This document shows positions 35,887-49,400 of a stretch of DNA of 64,000 nt, one piece after another. Position numbers and translations under genes: made by a program. The number at the start of each line of letters is the position of its first letter. Positions within the stretch are counted from its first letter, which is position 1. The notes below the pieces were generated by a model. That model made no database searches. It worked only from the letters and a program-made list of their open reading frames with translations, and was not told the origin of the DNA. Location: assembly GCF_963082655.1 (NCBI RefSeq), contig NC_081554.1, forward strand, positions 94,680,245 through 94,744,244. Direction: 5' to 3'. This DNA comes from Stomoxys calcitrans. Lineage: Eukaryota > Arthropoda > Insecta > Diptera > Muscidae.

Positions 35887-35934
35887 TATATCAGGAATAG
35901 ATGGTGTGAAGCTCGTTAGAAATTAGTTAAATCG

Positions 35935-36030
35935 TCATTGAGTTTAAAACATTGATCGCACTGCACTATTGATATGAGAGAAGTATCCCCAGTTCCTAAG
36001 ATCGCATGTTCATGGGAAATTTAGTATTTA
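35935..36030 (+). mobile_element. tRNA-derived SINE tail fragment
   Basis: TCATTGAGTTTAAAACATTG, then CTATTGATATGAGAGAAGTA and ATGTTCATGGGAAATTT match the SINE 3' part at 7960-8047. Confidence 0.5.
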
Positions 36031-36440
36031 GTAGTTAAATTCTGTAATGAATGTTTTCAATTAAGCGGAGCTGGTAACTGTGAACTGTGACTTTTTAGCA
36101 AAAATTCGTATTTAAGTTAAACGAGTTTTCAATAAAGCGTAGTCAAATATGTTAAAAAGTCCTTAACATCAATTAGTTCAAGTGATTTTTTCAATTAAAA
36201 GGTGTTCAATTAAGCTAAGCATATACATGTTTCCTTTATATCTGTCTGATATTTTATTTTTATTATAATCTATGAATAGCCTGTCAAATGCTTCTGGCAA
36301 CAACACACTTTTGCTGACTTTTAAATGTTTTTCGCTATGCTACACTTTGAATAGAAAGTATTAAACAATGGTCTATAGCCGGACAATATCCTGCAAGGGA
36401 ATCTTAATAAACTACAAATTACAAGAATTCACTAATCAAT

Positions 36441-36821
36441 AGCTGTGTTTTATTTTAGTACTATAGAGTGCAGTGCAATGAAATTTGTTTGAAAATGACA
36501 TATGTACATCAGGACAACCAGGCTTATGCAGAACATATGTCGTCAGTATTGCCATGATATTAATATTAAAACCAATTATTTATAAAATTGCGCGCACAAA
36601 TCTTAATACATTTTATTTGTGCGCATATTGTGCACATATTTGGCAAATTTTATTTATAAATTTTACAATTATTTTCACTTTTTTCCTCTTATTGTTTTGA
36701 CAGGTTGACAAATGACCTTACCACCTCATAGTAAACAAACAGACTTGCACTGGAAACATTTTTGTCTTTTCATTTTTGCCCTTCACGGCTTGTCTATTCA
36801 GTAATAAAATAAAATACAGCA
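36441..36821. mobile_element. small inverted-repeat MITE, copy 1 (upstream of gene 1)
   Basis: Left end AGCTGTGTTTTATTTTAGTA at 36441 and right end, inverted, GTAATAAAATAAAATACAGC at 36801-36820. The body shares CATATGT(C)CA..AGGACAACCAGGC, TTATTTATAAAATT and TTTTGACA..TTGACAAA words with the copies at 51417 and 54447. No transposase. The right end holds AATAAA on the + strand. It lies about 540 bp upstream of gene 1's ATG. Confidence 0.65.
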
Positions 36822-37285
36822 AATATTATTGACATCACAAAATGTATTGACATTAAACCTATAGAAGATGACATTAAACCTATAGAAGATATAAAGATTT
36901 CCCAACCCTTTCATCGATGACACGTAGCCTCGGACTACGTTGATCACTAGAACTTTAAATATTTGTACTTGAAAATTGATAGGTTTCCTATTAAGAAACT
37001 GATTATATTTGTGATACATATTTTTAGATAATAGGTTTTGCTGTGTTACTCATAAACAATGCTAATATGGAATGGAACTTTTATCTATTACCGGGGATTT
37101 TTACAGAACTTCACATCGTTCCTTATTTTATTAGCTTGGGTTTAATGTGTCAAATAAAAATTTTGCTAGCACGCCTTGTCTGTGATTTATTAAGAGACCC
37201 ACGTTATCAATGTTCAGAAAAATTGGGAAAACAGCCAAAACAAATGGCAGTTACTTCAGTTAATATCTATAATTCAACGTGAGAA

Positions 37286-37324
37286 TATATTAAAAAGTCA
37301 GCCGGCTAAAACAAAGCGTTCAAT
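37286..37324 (+). promoter_or_regulatory. possible core promoter of gene 1
   Basis: TATATTAAAA at 37286 and an initiator-like TTCAATT with A at 37322, about 30-36 bp apart, 41-77 bp before the ATG. Only a spacing-based guess in AT-rich DNA. Confidence 0.3.
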
Positions 37325-37362
37325 TTCAAGTGATTCAGTGTTGAATTTGTAAAAAAAAAGAA

Positions 37363-37414
37363 ATGAAATTGTTACCTGTGATATTAGTGATTGGCATGGT
37401 TGCCTATTCCAGAG
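37363..37414 (+). CDS. Gene 1 exon 1 (signal peptide)
   Basis: ATG follows AAAAAAAAAGAA, a good fly start context. It codes 17 residues and one base of the next codon, then donor G|GTGAAT. Joined to the acceptor at 47235 it gives VSADGLMC, in frame. Too short to be found as an open frame. The intron that follows is 9.8 kb and full of transposons. Confidence 0.65.
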
Positions 37415-40400
37415 GTGAATTTCATTAAATATTATGCAGAAAAAAACTTTGATCATAGGAATTTGTTAAAAAGTTTTCAATTTTTTTTAACTATTTTTTT
37501 TTGTATTGTATAAAGAACATCCTTTATTTAATGTCCTAGACGCAATTGTTACACAATCATTGAAATTTTGTAATATTTTTTATACAAGGAAACTTTCACA
37601 TAGAAACGGAACTACAATTAAAACTTCAAAGAGCCGCAGATTCAAATATTGCTTTAAGTTTTTGTAATTTATTTTTCACATAGTTTCACTGAAATAACAT
37701 AGTGCTAAAAATTTAAGTCTATCATTTTTAATGAGGGGTTCAAAATCTGCTAACTCAATTTTTAAATGTTGCTGAATATTTTACGTTTCAGAGCAATAAT
37801 GCAAAAATAAGTCCCATTCATAAATTCCATATTGGCATATCACATGTTCGATTGGTATGGTTTTGGAGGTGAAGTAGTCCCTTCGGAAACTGGATTAAAA
37901 TGTTTATATCAGAATTGTATTCTATAATGCAAGGTATTTGGGCATTTGTGTTGATTGATTGATTATTGAAGTGGGCTGCCAGCCAAATTCTTAACGCCAA
38001 GTTTTGATGTCAAATTCCTAATTGTATGCCAAATATCTTTTGTATACCCTCCACTATAGGTTTCAAATGCAAATTTTCCCATGAACATTCCGTTAATGAA
38101 CAGGGGCAAACTTCTCACATATCAATGAGTTGCGTCCGTTTCATGTTTAAGCTCAATGATGAGCGGCCTCCTCATTTGAAGTTGACCTCAAAAGTGTCGT
38201 TTAATTCAAAATTTAAATTTCAACCTACAACAATATATTGTGAACCATTCGAAAAGGTATAACATTTTCTTTCATATTCCTGAAACATGTAGCCTTATGA
38301 CACATAACCTAGTTGCAGTAGGTTCATGAACAAGTCATATGACCTTGATACTTTAAACCTATCTGTCTCATCCGTCGATTAAAACGTCACTTTTAGAGTT
38401 AAATTCCCCTCTGTACGGAGAGCCGCAGTGCTACACCTCTTTAAGGAGAAGTTTTTAAATGGCATAGTACCTCACAAATATCGCCAGCATTAGGAGGGGA
38501 TAACCACAGCTGAAACAATATTTTCTGATGTTCTGGCTAGAATAGTCCTCCATTCTACAATAGGATAAGAGTATAGTTCTTTATTCCGTTTGTAATATTC
38601 GTCGAGGAGTGAATCTAGGCACCTAACATTTTGCATAAGTACTTCACAACGTAGGTCGGATGAGATTGTAAATCGGTCAAATCGGTCCACATTTAGATAT
38701 AATTCCCATATAAGCCGATCTCCAAATTATATTTCTTATGCCTTTAAAGAGCGCAATTCTAATCCTATTTGGCTGAAAATTTGTAAGATAATTTTTTCTA
38801 TAACATTCAAACTTGATAATACTCCCATATAAACCGATATTCCGAATATATTTATTTCTTGGGGCTCTAGAGGTCACGATTCTCTTGCACAATGACTTCT
38901 TCTATGACTTCCAATATATGCGCCTAGAATGGCTCGAATCGGTTTAAAATTTAATATAACTCCACATAAACAGATCTCCAGATTGCACTTCTTGAGTCTC
39001 TGAAAGTGCTGTTCTTGTCTGATTTGGATGAAATTTTCTACACTGACTTCCACTATGGTCCTCATTTACAAGTTCCAATTCAATATTTCAATAGGTATAC
39101 AAAATTAAAGTCTAACTAGATTTCAACATAGGTTTCATGGATTAAAAGGAGTATGTACGTAGACTCGGTGGTGTAGGGTATCATAAAGTCGGCTCCGCCC
39201 GACTTTTGCCTTTTCTAACTTCTTTTTTATGATTATCCTTTGTCGCCTAAAAGGAGATACCGTGCAAAGAACTTTGCAGATGCGATCCATTGTGGAGGGT
39301 AGAAAGATCCGACCCGACTGCACTTAGCACGCTTTTGCTTGTTTTTAATCAATTTTGTACGGTGTGATGTTAGTTGATGAACCGCACAAACTTTCGAATG
39401 AAGAAGCTACCCAATCCCAAGTTGTAAATTGGCCAAATCGGTCAAGAGTTAAGTTTACCTTATTTGTTGGTACGGTTATTTTATACTAAAAAATTCTTTC
39501 TTCGTCATTTCTTCCAACATCCATGCAATGAAAGGGTCGAATCAGCTCCCTTTTAAACTCATCTTACGAGTTATCTACTTAAACACCAGTAGCTCCCATA
39601 GTACGGACCTTTCCTTTTAAGATTTCTTGAGCACCGCGCAAATTATTATACGATTTACCTTACATTTTGCATTAGTTCTGTTATGACTTTCAACCAAGCT
39701 TATTTCAAATCGATCCTGGTATAGCTTCGATGTATACCGATCTTCCATAGAGAGCAACTATATTTGACTTCAGACCAATTTCTTCGAATGAGATTAACTT
39801 TTGCATGTGGATTTTGTTTTAACTCCAGATATACACGTTAAGAACGATATTAATGACATCGTCCGGAAAACTAACTTCTGTATCAACCGTTTTTCGGAGA
39901 GCTTTATTCTGAACTTTCACGAGTTTTCCCGCTTTATATTACATTTCTTAAAATTATAATGGGAAAGTTTTTCATCCATTACATGTAAAATAAGTAAAAA
40001 GGTATTAAGTTCGGCTGGGCCGAACTTTGGATACCTACCAGCTTGGGTATATATGTAAACCTTGCTTCGTCACAATTCGGTGAAAATTGGATAACGTACT
40101 CATCCAAATTCGGCATAGACATTGAGTTGTCTAATAATTATACAATAAGTCACTGTTAAATTTTGTAGAACAAAATATTGGTCTTTTCGGCTTCTAAATT
40201 CTAATATAAACCGATCTGAACCAAGTAGGACACGGATATCGAAAAGCCTAACATAAGTCACAGCATCAAATTTCAACGAAATCGGATAATAAATGCGCTT
40301 TTTATAGGGCCAAGAGTGTAAATTGGGAGATCGTTCTGTATGGCACCTATAATAAAATCTGGACCAATCTGATCCAATAAACAAGGATATAATAATCATC

Positions 40401-43400
40401 CTATTTTATTATAACTCCACTACTATATCCACAGTTATATCTTAATATGAGCTGGTCTCGATCATATTTTATTCAGATCCCGAGAACTCATATAAAGTAA
40501 CATTTTCAGACAAAAAATCTGCTTTTTACGGGATTAAGACCCTCAATTAGAGATCGGTCCATATGACAGCTATAACTATACAGTCCGATATGAACCATAT
40601 TTAGGTCAGATTTCGTGAGGCTTGAGATAACTTACTGTTTCATATTTCAACGAAAGCGGGTAATAAATAAAGCTTTCATGGGCTTCACACTCTTTATCAC
40701 GAGATCGGTCTATATGGCAGTTCTATCCAAATATAGTCCCACCTGAACCATACTCACTGTTTCAAATTTCAGCGAAATCGGATAAAAAATAAAGTTTTTA
40801 TGGGCATTAGAAATTTTATCGGCAGAACCATCTATATAGCAGCTATATCCAAATATGGTCCGATTTGGAACTTAACCAGTGTACATCAAAAAGACGTATC
40901 TGTGCCAAATTTCAGCTCGATATATCAATTTTTGAAGGGTGTAGAGCGATTAAAACAGACGGACGGACAGACACACGGACATCGTTAAATCGTCTTAGAA
41001 TTGCACGACTAGCCGAAATATATACACTTTGAAGGGTCAGAAATTAATATTTCAAAGTGTTGCAATCGGAATGGCTACCCACCTATTGTGATGGGTATAA
41101 AAATACAAGTATGTTTGTTAGCGTAAATTCTACGTCAGACAATTAGATTACCATTTCTGTATACGTGAAAATCTTATATTTACAAGACGGCTAGAATCTA
41201 CACACTGTAAAAGTACAGAGAAATTCATTACAGCCATTTAAAATCTAGACCCAGAGAATAAGTTGCTATCAGCCACCACTGCTGACTTTTAATTAATTTT
41301 TATACCCTACGACACAACTGTAGCCACAGGGTATTTTAGATTTGTGCATTTGTTTGCAACGCTAAGAAGGATAAGAGCTTGACCCATCGATAAGTATACG
41401 GATCGGATTAGAATTACTTCCTGATTCGATTTAGCTATGTCCTTCAGTCCGTCTGTCTGTCTGTCCATGTATTCAAGGTACAGGTCGTATTTGTTGTCCG
41501 ATTTTCACAAAACTTTGAATAAGTCTCTTCTTTGGTCCAAGAACGATCACTATTGATTTTGTAAAAAATCGGTCCAGATTTAGATATAGCTCCCATATAT
41601 ACCTTTCATCCGATGTGCCCTTTTAAAGGTAGAAGCCACAATTTTGGTCCGATCCTTACAAAATTTGGCACAAAGTGTTTTTTTTTGACGTCCCAATACG
41701 TGTGTAAAATATCATTGAAATCGGTTCAGATTTAGATATAGCTCTCATATATATCTTTCATCCGATATGCCCTTTTAAAGCTGTAGGAGCCACAATTTTT
41801 GTCCGATGTTTACAAAATTTAGCATGATATATTTTGTGTGACGTCTTAAAACGCGTGCAAAATTTCATCTCAATCGCTTCAGATTTAGATATAGCTCCCA
41901 TTTATATCTTTCATCCGATTTGACCTATTAAGGCTGTAGATGGTACAATTATAATCCGATCTTTACCAAATTTGGCGCGAAGTTATTTCTATTCGATTGG
42001 ATATTTCAACAGGTATGTAAAATTAAAGTCAGACTAAATTGGAATATAAGTGCCATATATTAAAAGCATTACGTAGACTCGGTGGCTACTATTAATTTAA
42101 CACTAAAATGTGTATAACCAGCACTTATATCCAAATCTAGTCAGACTTTAATTTTGCATACCTATTGAAATATCGAATAGAACCTTCTACGATTTTCTTA
42201 CGATAGTACAAAAAGGGACATGCAACATTTTGTGAAAATTGGACAACAAATGCGACCTGTACCTTGTTTAGTGATTCTAAGCCAATCCGTATACTTATCG
42301 ATGGGTGCTTCTTAGCGTTGCAAACCAATGCACAAACTTATTGGTTGCCCAAAAAGCATTTGCAGATTTTTCATATAGTCGGCGTTGAAAAATTTTTTCA
42401 CAGCTTGTGACTCTGTAATTGCATTCTTTCTTCTGTCAGTTATCAGCTGTTACTTTTAGCTTGCTTTAGAAAAAAAGTGTAAAAAAGTATATTTGATTAA
42501 AGTTCATTCTAAGTTTTATTAAAAATGCATTTACTTTCTTTTAAAAAATCCGCAATTACTTTTTGGGCAACCCAATATAATATCCTGTACCACAGTGGTG
42601 GTGTAAAGTATAAAAATGTTAGAAAATCCATTAAATACGATACGAACTATCATTCGATACAAAAATCCACTCGATCACATATGTGGTATTTAGACCCGTG
42701 AATTTCATATATCGAAAAAATGAGATCCACAGTCAAAAATAAGCGACCGATTCGTAAATATAACTGCTCAGGCAAATAGATTAAGGGTACAAATTCAAAA
42801 ACGGGTTTTGGTTTTTATACCTTCCACCATAGGATTCTGTTTGTAACACCTCGAAATATGCGTCTAAGACCCTATAATGTATATATATTCTTGATCGTCG
42901 TAATATTTTTAGTCGAATTAGCCATGTCCGTCTGTCTGTCGAAAGCACGCTAACTTTTAAAGGAGTAAAGCTAGCCGCTTGAAATTTTGCAGAAATACCT
43001 TTTACTAGTGTAGGTCGGTTGGGATTGAAAATAGGCCAAATCGGTCCATGTTTTGATATAGCTGCCATTTAAACCGATCTTGGGTCTTGACTTCTTGAGC
43101 TTCAATCAAATCGTCCGATTTGATTGAAATTTTGCACGTAGTGTTTTGAAATCACTTCCAACATCTGTGCTAAGTATGATTCAAATCGGTTCATAACTTG
43201 ATATAGCTGCCATATAAACCGATCTTGGGTCTTGACTTCTTGTTTTGCAATTAAAGAAAGAAATTTAAAACTTTTGAACTTTCAAATGATAATTAAAGCA
43301 TTTCCTGCATTTTAAGGTAATTTTGTGACAATTTTTATGCAAAACATTTTTATTTAATTTATAGTATTATATTCTGAAATTTCATAAAACTAAATTCTGA

Positions 43401-46400
43401 AAATCTTTAATGTAATTTCAATTGTAACATTTAAGTGCTTCAGTTTAGTTTAACTAACAAATTTCTCTGATTGTATACATTCCCATTAAACATTATCGAA
43501 ACTTTTCAAAGCTTTGATATTCACAAATGTTACCATCATAAGTGAGGACATTTTAACTGATGAAAACTGTTCTTGATTTAAATCTGCGCCAATGTGCCAA
43601 CTGGAAGTCACGAAGAAGAATAGTTCGTTTTTAAGATGTTTGATTTAAAACTTTGGAAAATCACTTTCCACAGTTTTCAGAAAAAATAACTTTTTATTTT
43701 CGTTCGCTGCCGTGCTTAGTTTAATGTTCAAAAGTGTGCTTATATTAATTACTTAAACATAGATTTCAAGTTAAAATGGTTGCGAAATAGAAAAATTCCT
43801 TCTACAGATATGTTTCTCAATTTTCTCCAACTCATATATTTTGGTCACTTTCAAGTAATTTCCCAATATTTCGTTTAAATAATTTATATGAACTATTTCT
43901 TTCAACTATTTCGCAAGGAGCTATCAAAGTTATCTCTATGTCAGAGATAAAAAAACTATTTGTTATCGTTTATGTACATATCTTTATTATTCACATTTAG
44001 TCAGATATGACTAATAGAAGCGTAAATAAAATATTCAATATCTATTTCATTTGCATGTAAGGTTAGATAGGGGTTGTCTTTATTACTTAGGGCGGGCTAG
44101 GCTCGATTCTTTATGGAAGCATTTTTCGATAACTTGGCTCTCCTATTGACACCTCTATATCAACATATTCAGTTTTATAATCATTTTGCTATAATTTATA
44201 AAAAATTAAATGGATGATTTATACGGATGATTATCTTCAAGTATAAGCGTATGGCTGTATGGGTTCATAATTTGATAAAAGCCCTTTTTGGCTTATTTCT
44301 TAGAAATATTAAATTCGATTTTAAATATAAAATCACAGCAAAGCCTTAACTGAATGAATAAAATCCTTAGTTTACTCAATAATGCAATTTTTTTTTTTTG
44401 GGAATCAATTTTTTTTTTGAAAACTGTTTCATACTGAGGCCTTGTTTCCATATAAAGTACAATATGCGGAGGCTACTGTGGCACGCAGGTTAGCATGTCC
44501 GCCTATGACGCTGACGTCCACCTGGGTTCGAATCCTGACCAGAACTTCAGAAAACATTTGCAGCGGGGTTATTCCCTCCTAATGCGGGAGCATTTGTTTG
44601 CTTTTAGGTTAGGATGGGTTGAAAAGAGGGTGCAGAAATGAATCCGTCCCATGCCACTCTGGACATACACCTAAGCCAGTAATCGGCATGTTGTGCGCTC
44701 TAAAAACTATAAAGTAACCTCTAAAAATAATATTTTAGGTAAGGAATTCCTTGCTACTTACAAAATCCTTAATCAATACCATGTCTGGTCTCATCATCTT
44801 CTCCGTATGCCCTACACATGCTATCACTTGCTACACCGATTTTACATTAGTGAACTCGTAGTCCTATGTGTCCCGTTATGATACCAATAGCTATACTGAC
44901 CTCCTTCTTGCTTCCTTTCATTAATAGCCTCGTCTTCTCACGATCTGGATCCTCACATAGGATTTTCGTCGTCCTAAACGGTCGGTAGTATGGCGAAAAT
45001 CCTATGGGGGGATCCAGATCGTGAGAAGACGAGGCTGTTCCACAATGTTTTATGCGCATTCGCCCAATCCCTTAACTCGGACTGCGTCGGCCCGAAAGGC
45101 TTTAGGTTAACCAAGATTTTTGACGGCAGCCCTCTGGCCTTCACCTCCAAATCGTCTTCCCTTTCATTTCCCCTAACTCCGTTATGGCCCGGCAACCAAA
45201 CGATGCGGATTTTGCCATCCTCAGAGAAGACGTTAATCTCCTTCTTATACTGCAAGACTGTTCGTGACCTTACCGTCCTGGTTGTTATTGCCCTTATGGC
45301 AATTTTACTGTCGGTAAAGATGTTCGCACTCGACGTCCTCGCGTTAGCACCACACCACTTCACACATTCCGTGATCGCCCGGATCTCCGCCTGGTCAAGC
45401 AGTCTAAAACAGATCTCAGTCCCTGGGTTCTCAATGTAAACCCCCAGGCCCACTCTGTCCTCAAGCTTTGATACATCCGTGTTCCATGATCTTCCAAATG
45501 GTAATACTAGGGTTCAGTCAATCCAAGACAGTGCGTCTGGCAGCAGTGCCTCGTACTCGACTTCAAGGTTCATCTAGGATATCCTATCGTCGCCTCTATT
45601 ATACGCCGATAGTATAAGCTGCTACTATCCTCAATCCATTCTCCCATCGCCTTAAGTCTCATAGCTGCAGTGGCTGCCTCACACTTAATCTGTCCTCAGA
45701 TATTGAAATCGTCTTATTGAGGAAATGTGGTGCGTTTAATTGGCCCACCTTCGTCTTCCTCGTGAACAGGCATATTTCAGTCTTCTCTGGGTTAACATTG
45801 AGACTTCTAGGTCTAGCCCAGTCATATGCCATATGCAAGACCCTTTCGGCCCTTCTGCATAGCTCGTTCGGATCCTTACCCCTTAGAAGTATTATAACAT
45901 CGTCTGCGTAGCAGACGGGTTCAAATCCCTCCTCAGTCAGCATCCGTAATAGGTCATTTATGGTGGTCAGCCATAGAAGTGGCGATAAAATGGCCGCATG
46001 TGGCGTGCCCTATGCCTCTTTCTGCCTTATATTTATGCCATGGGACACACATTTTATGCAGCTGTTCCTCAGCATATGGTTTATCCAGTCTCTAGGGACC
46101 GGGTCCACCCGGTACTGGTCTAAGGATTGGATCAGTGTGTCGGTCCGCACATTGTTAAAAGTCCCCTCGATGCCAATGCATACCGCCAGTGTGTACGTTT
46201 TGGCATCAAAGGATTCTTCTATTTTATGCACAACCTCATGCAGGGCAGTCTCCACCGACCTTCCCTTGACATAGGCATGCTGTTTGTATTTGAGCATGGT
46301 GTCCACAATGCGTTCCATAGTTTTGAGTAGAAAGGACGTAAGGCTTATGGGTCTGTAGGCCTTTGGTGTCTCGTAATAACTTGCCTTGCCAGACTTGGGT

Positions 46401-49400
46401 ATAAACACCACCCTTGCATCCTGCCAAGCTTTCGGAGTATATGCAAGTCCTAGGCACACTGTGAAAATTTTGGCCAGATGAGGCGCCAGATAGTCTGCTT
46501 CTCTCTGTAGTAATGCCAGAAATATTCCATTAGGTCCGGGTGACTTAAATGGTTTGAAGCTCTCAAGGATTCCTTCACCATAAATTCCGTAATTACAAAC
46601 CTTCGATCAGAGTCATTATTCCAAGATTCCGGTGTCTCCGTGAGTCCCTTCGTATCCTATGGAAATTGGGTTTTCATCAAAAGCCTAAATATGTCTTGCG
46701 TTGTCTCTGCTCTCACTACCATGTCGTCTACTGGTTTCAGTTTGGACATGGGTTTTTGAGAGAAACTACTTTCATCTTGGAGGCGTCATTAACGCTATCG
46801 ACCTTCTGTTAAGTCATGTTAAAACTTCTCAAAAGGGTGTCGCACTGTTCGACTCGACTATAAAAGTGTTTGCACTTAAAGCTTCATCATAACAGTGGGG
46901 ATAATACTCTCATATCAATGAGTGCTGTCCCATACAAATTTAAGCTCAATAATAAGGGACCACATTTTTATTGCCAAGTCTGAATGGCTTGTGACAGAGC
47001 GACACCACTTAGTAGAGAAGTTTCAATGGTCACTTGTCCAAATTTCTTCATGTGTAGATTTGTGAGAAAGTGGTTAAAACGATATATATTTAATGGAACC
47101 TTTATTATATTAGCAATATAAAAGGGTAAAAATAAAATATGTCTCCTTCTTTTTGTAGTGCATTGTCTAGTTTCTCTTAGACAGGGCAAAAAATAAAGAT
47201 AAGAAATGAATTTAAAATTTTTTTCTTTAATGCAGTTTCCGCTGACGGTTTAATGTGCTTCAAATGTGATGGCCCTTCATGCGGTAGTAAGGATACAATG
47301 ACCATCATATCTTGCGCAAGCGATTCTGTTTCTTTCAATCCTGAATCAACTACTCTTTCGACAACACCTGAGTCTTCAACAGTATCGCAATCTCCAACGT
47401 CATCAGAGTCTTCAACAGTATCACAATCTCCAACGTCATCAGAGTCTTCAACAGTGTCAGTGTCTTCAACAGTATCACAATCTCCAACGTCATCAGAGTC
47501 TTCAACAGTGTCAGAGTCTTCAACAGTATCACAATCTCCAACGTCATCAGAGTCTTCAACCGTATCACAATCTTCAACGCCCTCAGGATCACCTTCGACT
47601 TCTGAACAATCCTCAACATCCGAACAATCTTCAACAACCGATTCGAGCTCAACATCAGATTCGACTACAACATCAGAGTCATCTTCAACATCGGAATCTA
47701 CAACGGTTACGTATACTTCATCTGAGGGACCCACCACAGTTTCAACTACCTCAACACCACCGGCTCAGGTCTCATATGCCTGTTATTCCATTGTTTACAA
47801 AAGTAAGTTAAGTAAAAACTCCATGTCCTCCCAGTCATGCATACTCGACATTACATAGATGTTGCTGATTAACCTTTTAAAATAAGCTTTATTAACGATT
47901 CAAAGGTTGATAAAAGGATTAAGTTTATGGCAAGCTTAACAATTGTATTAAAACAAGCGCCGGTCCCAAAAACCACTGAAAGTTTTTTGTTCTCATCTAT
48001 TACTAAACTGATTTAACAACAAGTCGATTAATAACAATTTGCACTTCGGTAAATATCCTGAAAAAAAAATTAAATTTTGTAAAATGCCAAGCTTAATGTT
48101 CAGGGAGATCCTTTCACTTCCTGTTTTGGACACGCCTCCATTTTGAACGTGCATTTGTTGTACTTCATTTTTATTCAACGATTCGCCAAAGCGATACCTT
48201 GAGGTTTTTGAAAAACAGGCTTAATGCCATCAATATTAATATTGATGTTAGTGGATTTTGTAACTCTAAAATTAAACTATTTATATTGAAGGGGCTACAA
48301 TCGCGAGTGATGACTGATAAGATGTTTAGACTTATAGAAAAACAGCTATGATGGCTATATGCATGTCTAGAATACTGCATGAGCAAAGTCTGAAGGTACT
48401 TTCAGATTAATCAAACATCTGACTCAACCTATTTTATCATTCTTGCTCAAAATATGTCATTTGACATATTTTGGACAAAAACAAGATGCATCAAATATTT
48501 GACTATTCTAAACGAACCTTAAGAGAAGTCTATAATTTGTGTTAAAGATGGTTGCATTCTATTAGGAGTTACATGCGTTGAGCAGTATGTTTGCACATAA
48601 ACGTGCTGTATGCGTCTTTTGGATTGAAGATTTCACCGATTTTCAGTGACCGGTGACTGGTCCCCTGGCTATCTATATTACAGGCGATTTTTATATGAGC
48701 ATGTCATACCTAGGGACCAATAATTTTGAACCGGTCATTTCATCGGTTTAAAATACTGGTAATTTCACTGATTTAAAAAATCGGTCATTTCACCGGTTTG
48801 AAAGATCGGAAACAATTAAAAAAAAAATACGAGTCATTTCCGTCGTTGAGACAAACACATCACTTCACCTGTTTGGACAATTTTTTTATAGTTATACCCT
48901 CCACCATAGGATGGGGGGTATACTAATATCGTCATTCTGTTTTTAACTACTCGAAATATTCGTCTGAGACCCCATAAAGTATATATATTCTTGATCGTCG
49001 TGACATTTTATGTCGATCTAGCCATGTCCGTCCGCCTGTCCGTCCGTCCGTTTGTCTGTCGAAAGCACGCTAACTTCCGAAGGAGTAAAGCTAGCCGCTT
49101 GAAATTTTGCACAAATACTTCTTATTAGTGTAGGTCGGTTGGTATTGTAAATGGGCCATATCGGTCCATGTTTTGATATAGCTGCCATATAAACCGATCT
49201 TGGGTTTGACTTCTTGAGCCTATTGAGTGCGCAATTCTTTTCCGATTGGAATGAAATTTTGCACGACGTGTTTTGTTATGATATCCAACAACTATGTCAA
49301 GTTTGGTTCAAATCGGTACATAACCAGATATAGCTGCCATATAAACCGATCTTGGGTCTTGACTTCTTCAGCCTCTAGAGTGCGCAATTCTTATTCGATT

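Noticed and set aside
47177..47737. Long minus-strand open frame (acidic Asp/Val/Glu repeats) opposite gene 1 exon 2
   Set aside because: It is the mirror of the Ser/Thr-coding repeat. The + strand frame has signal peptide, cysteines and matching splice sites; the minus frame has none.
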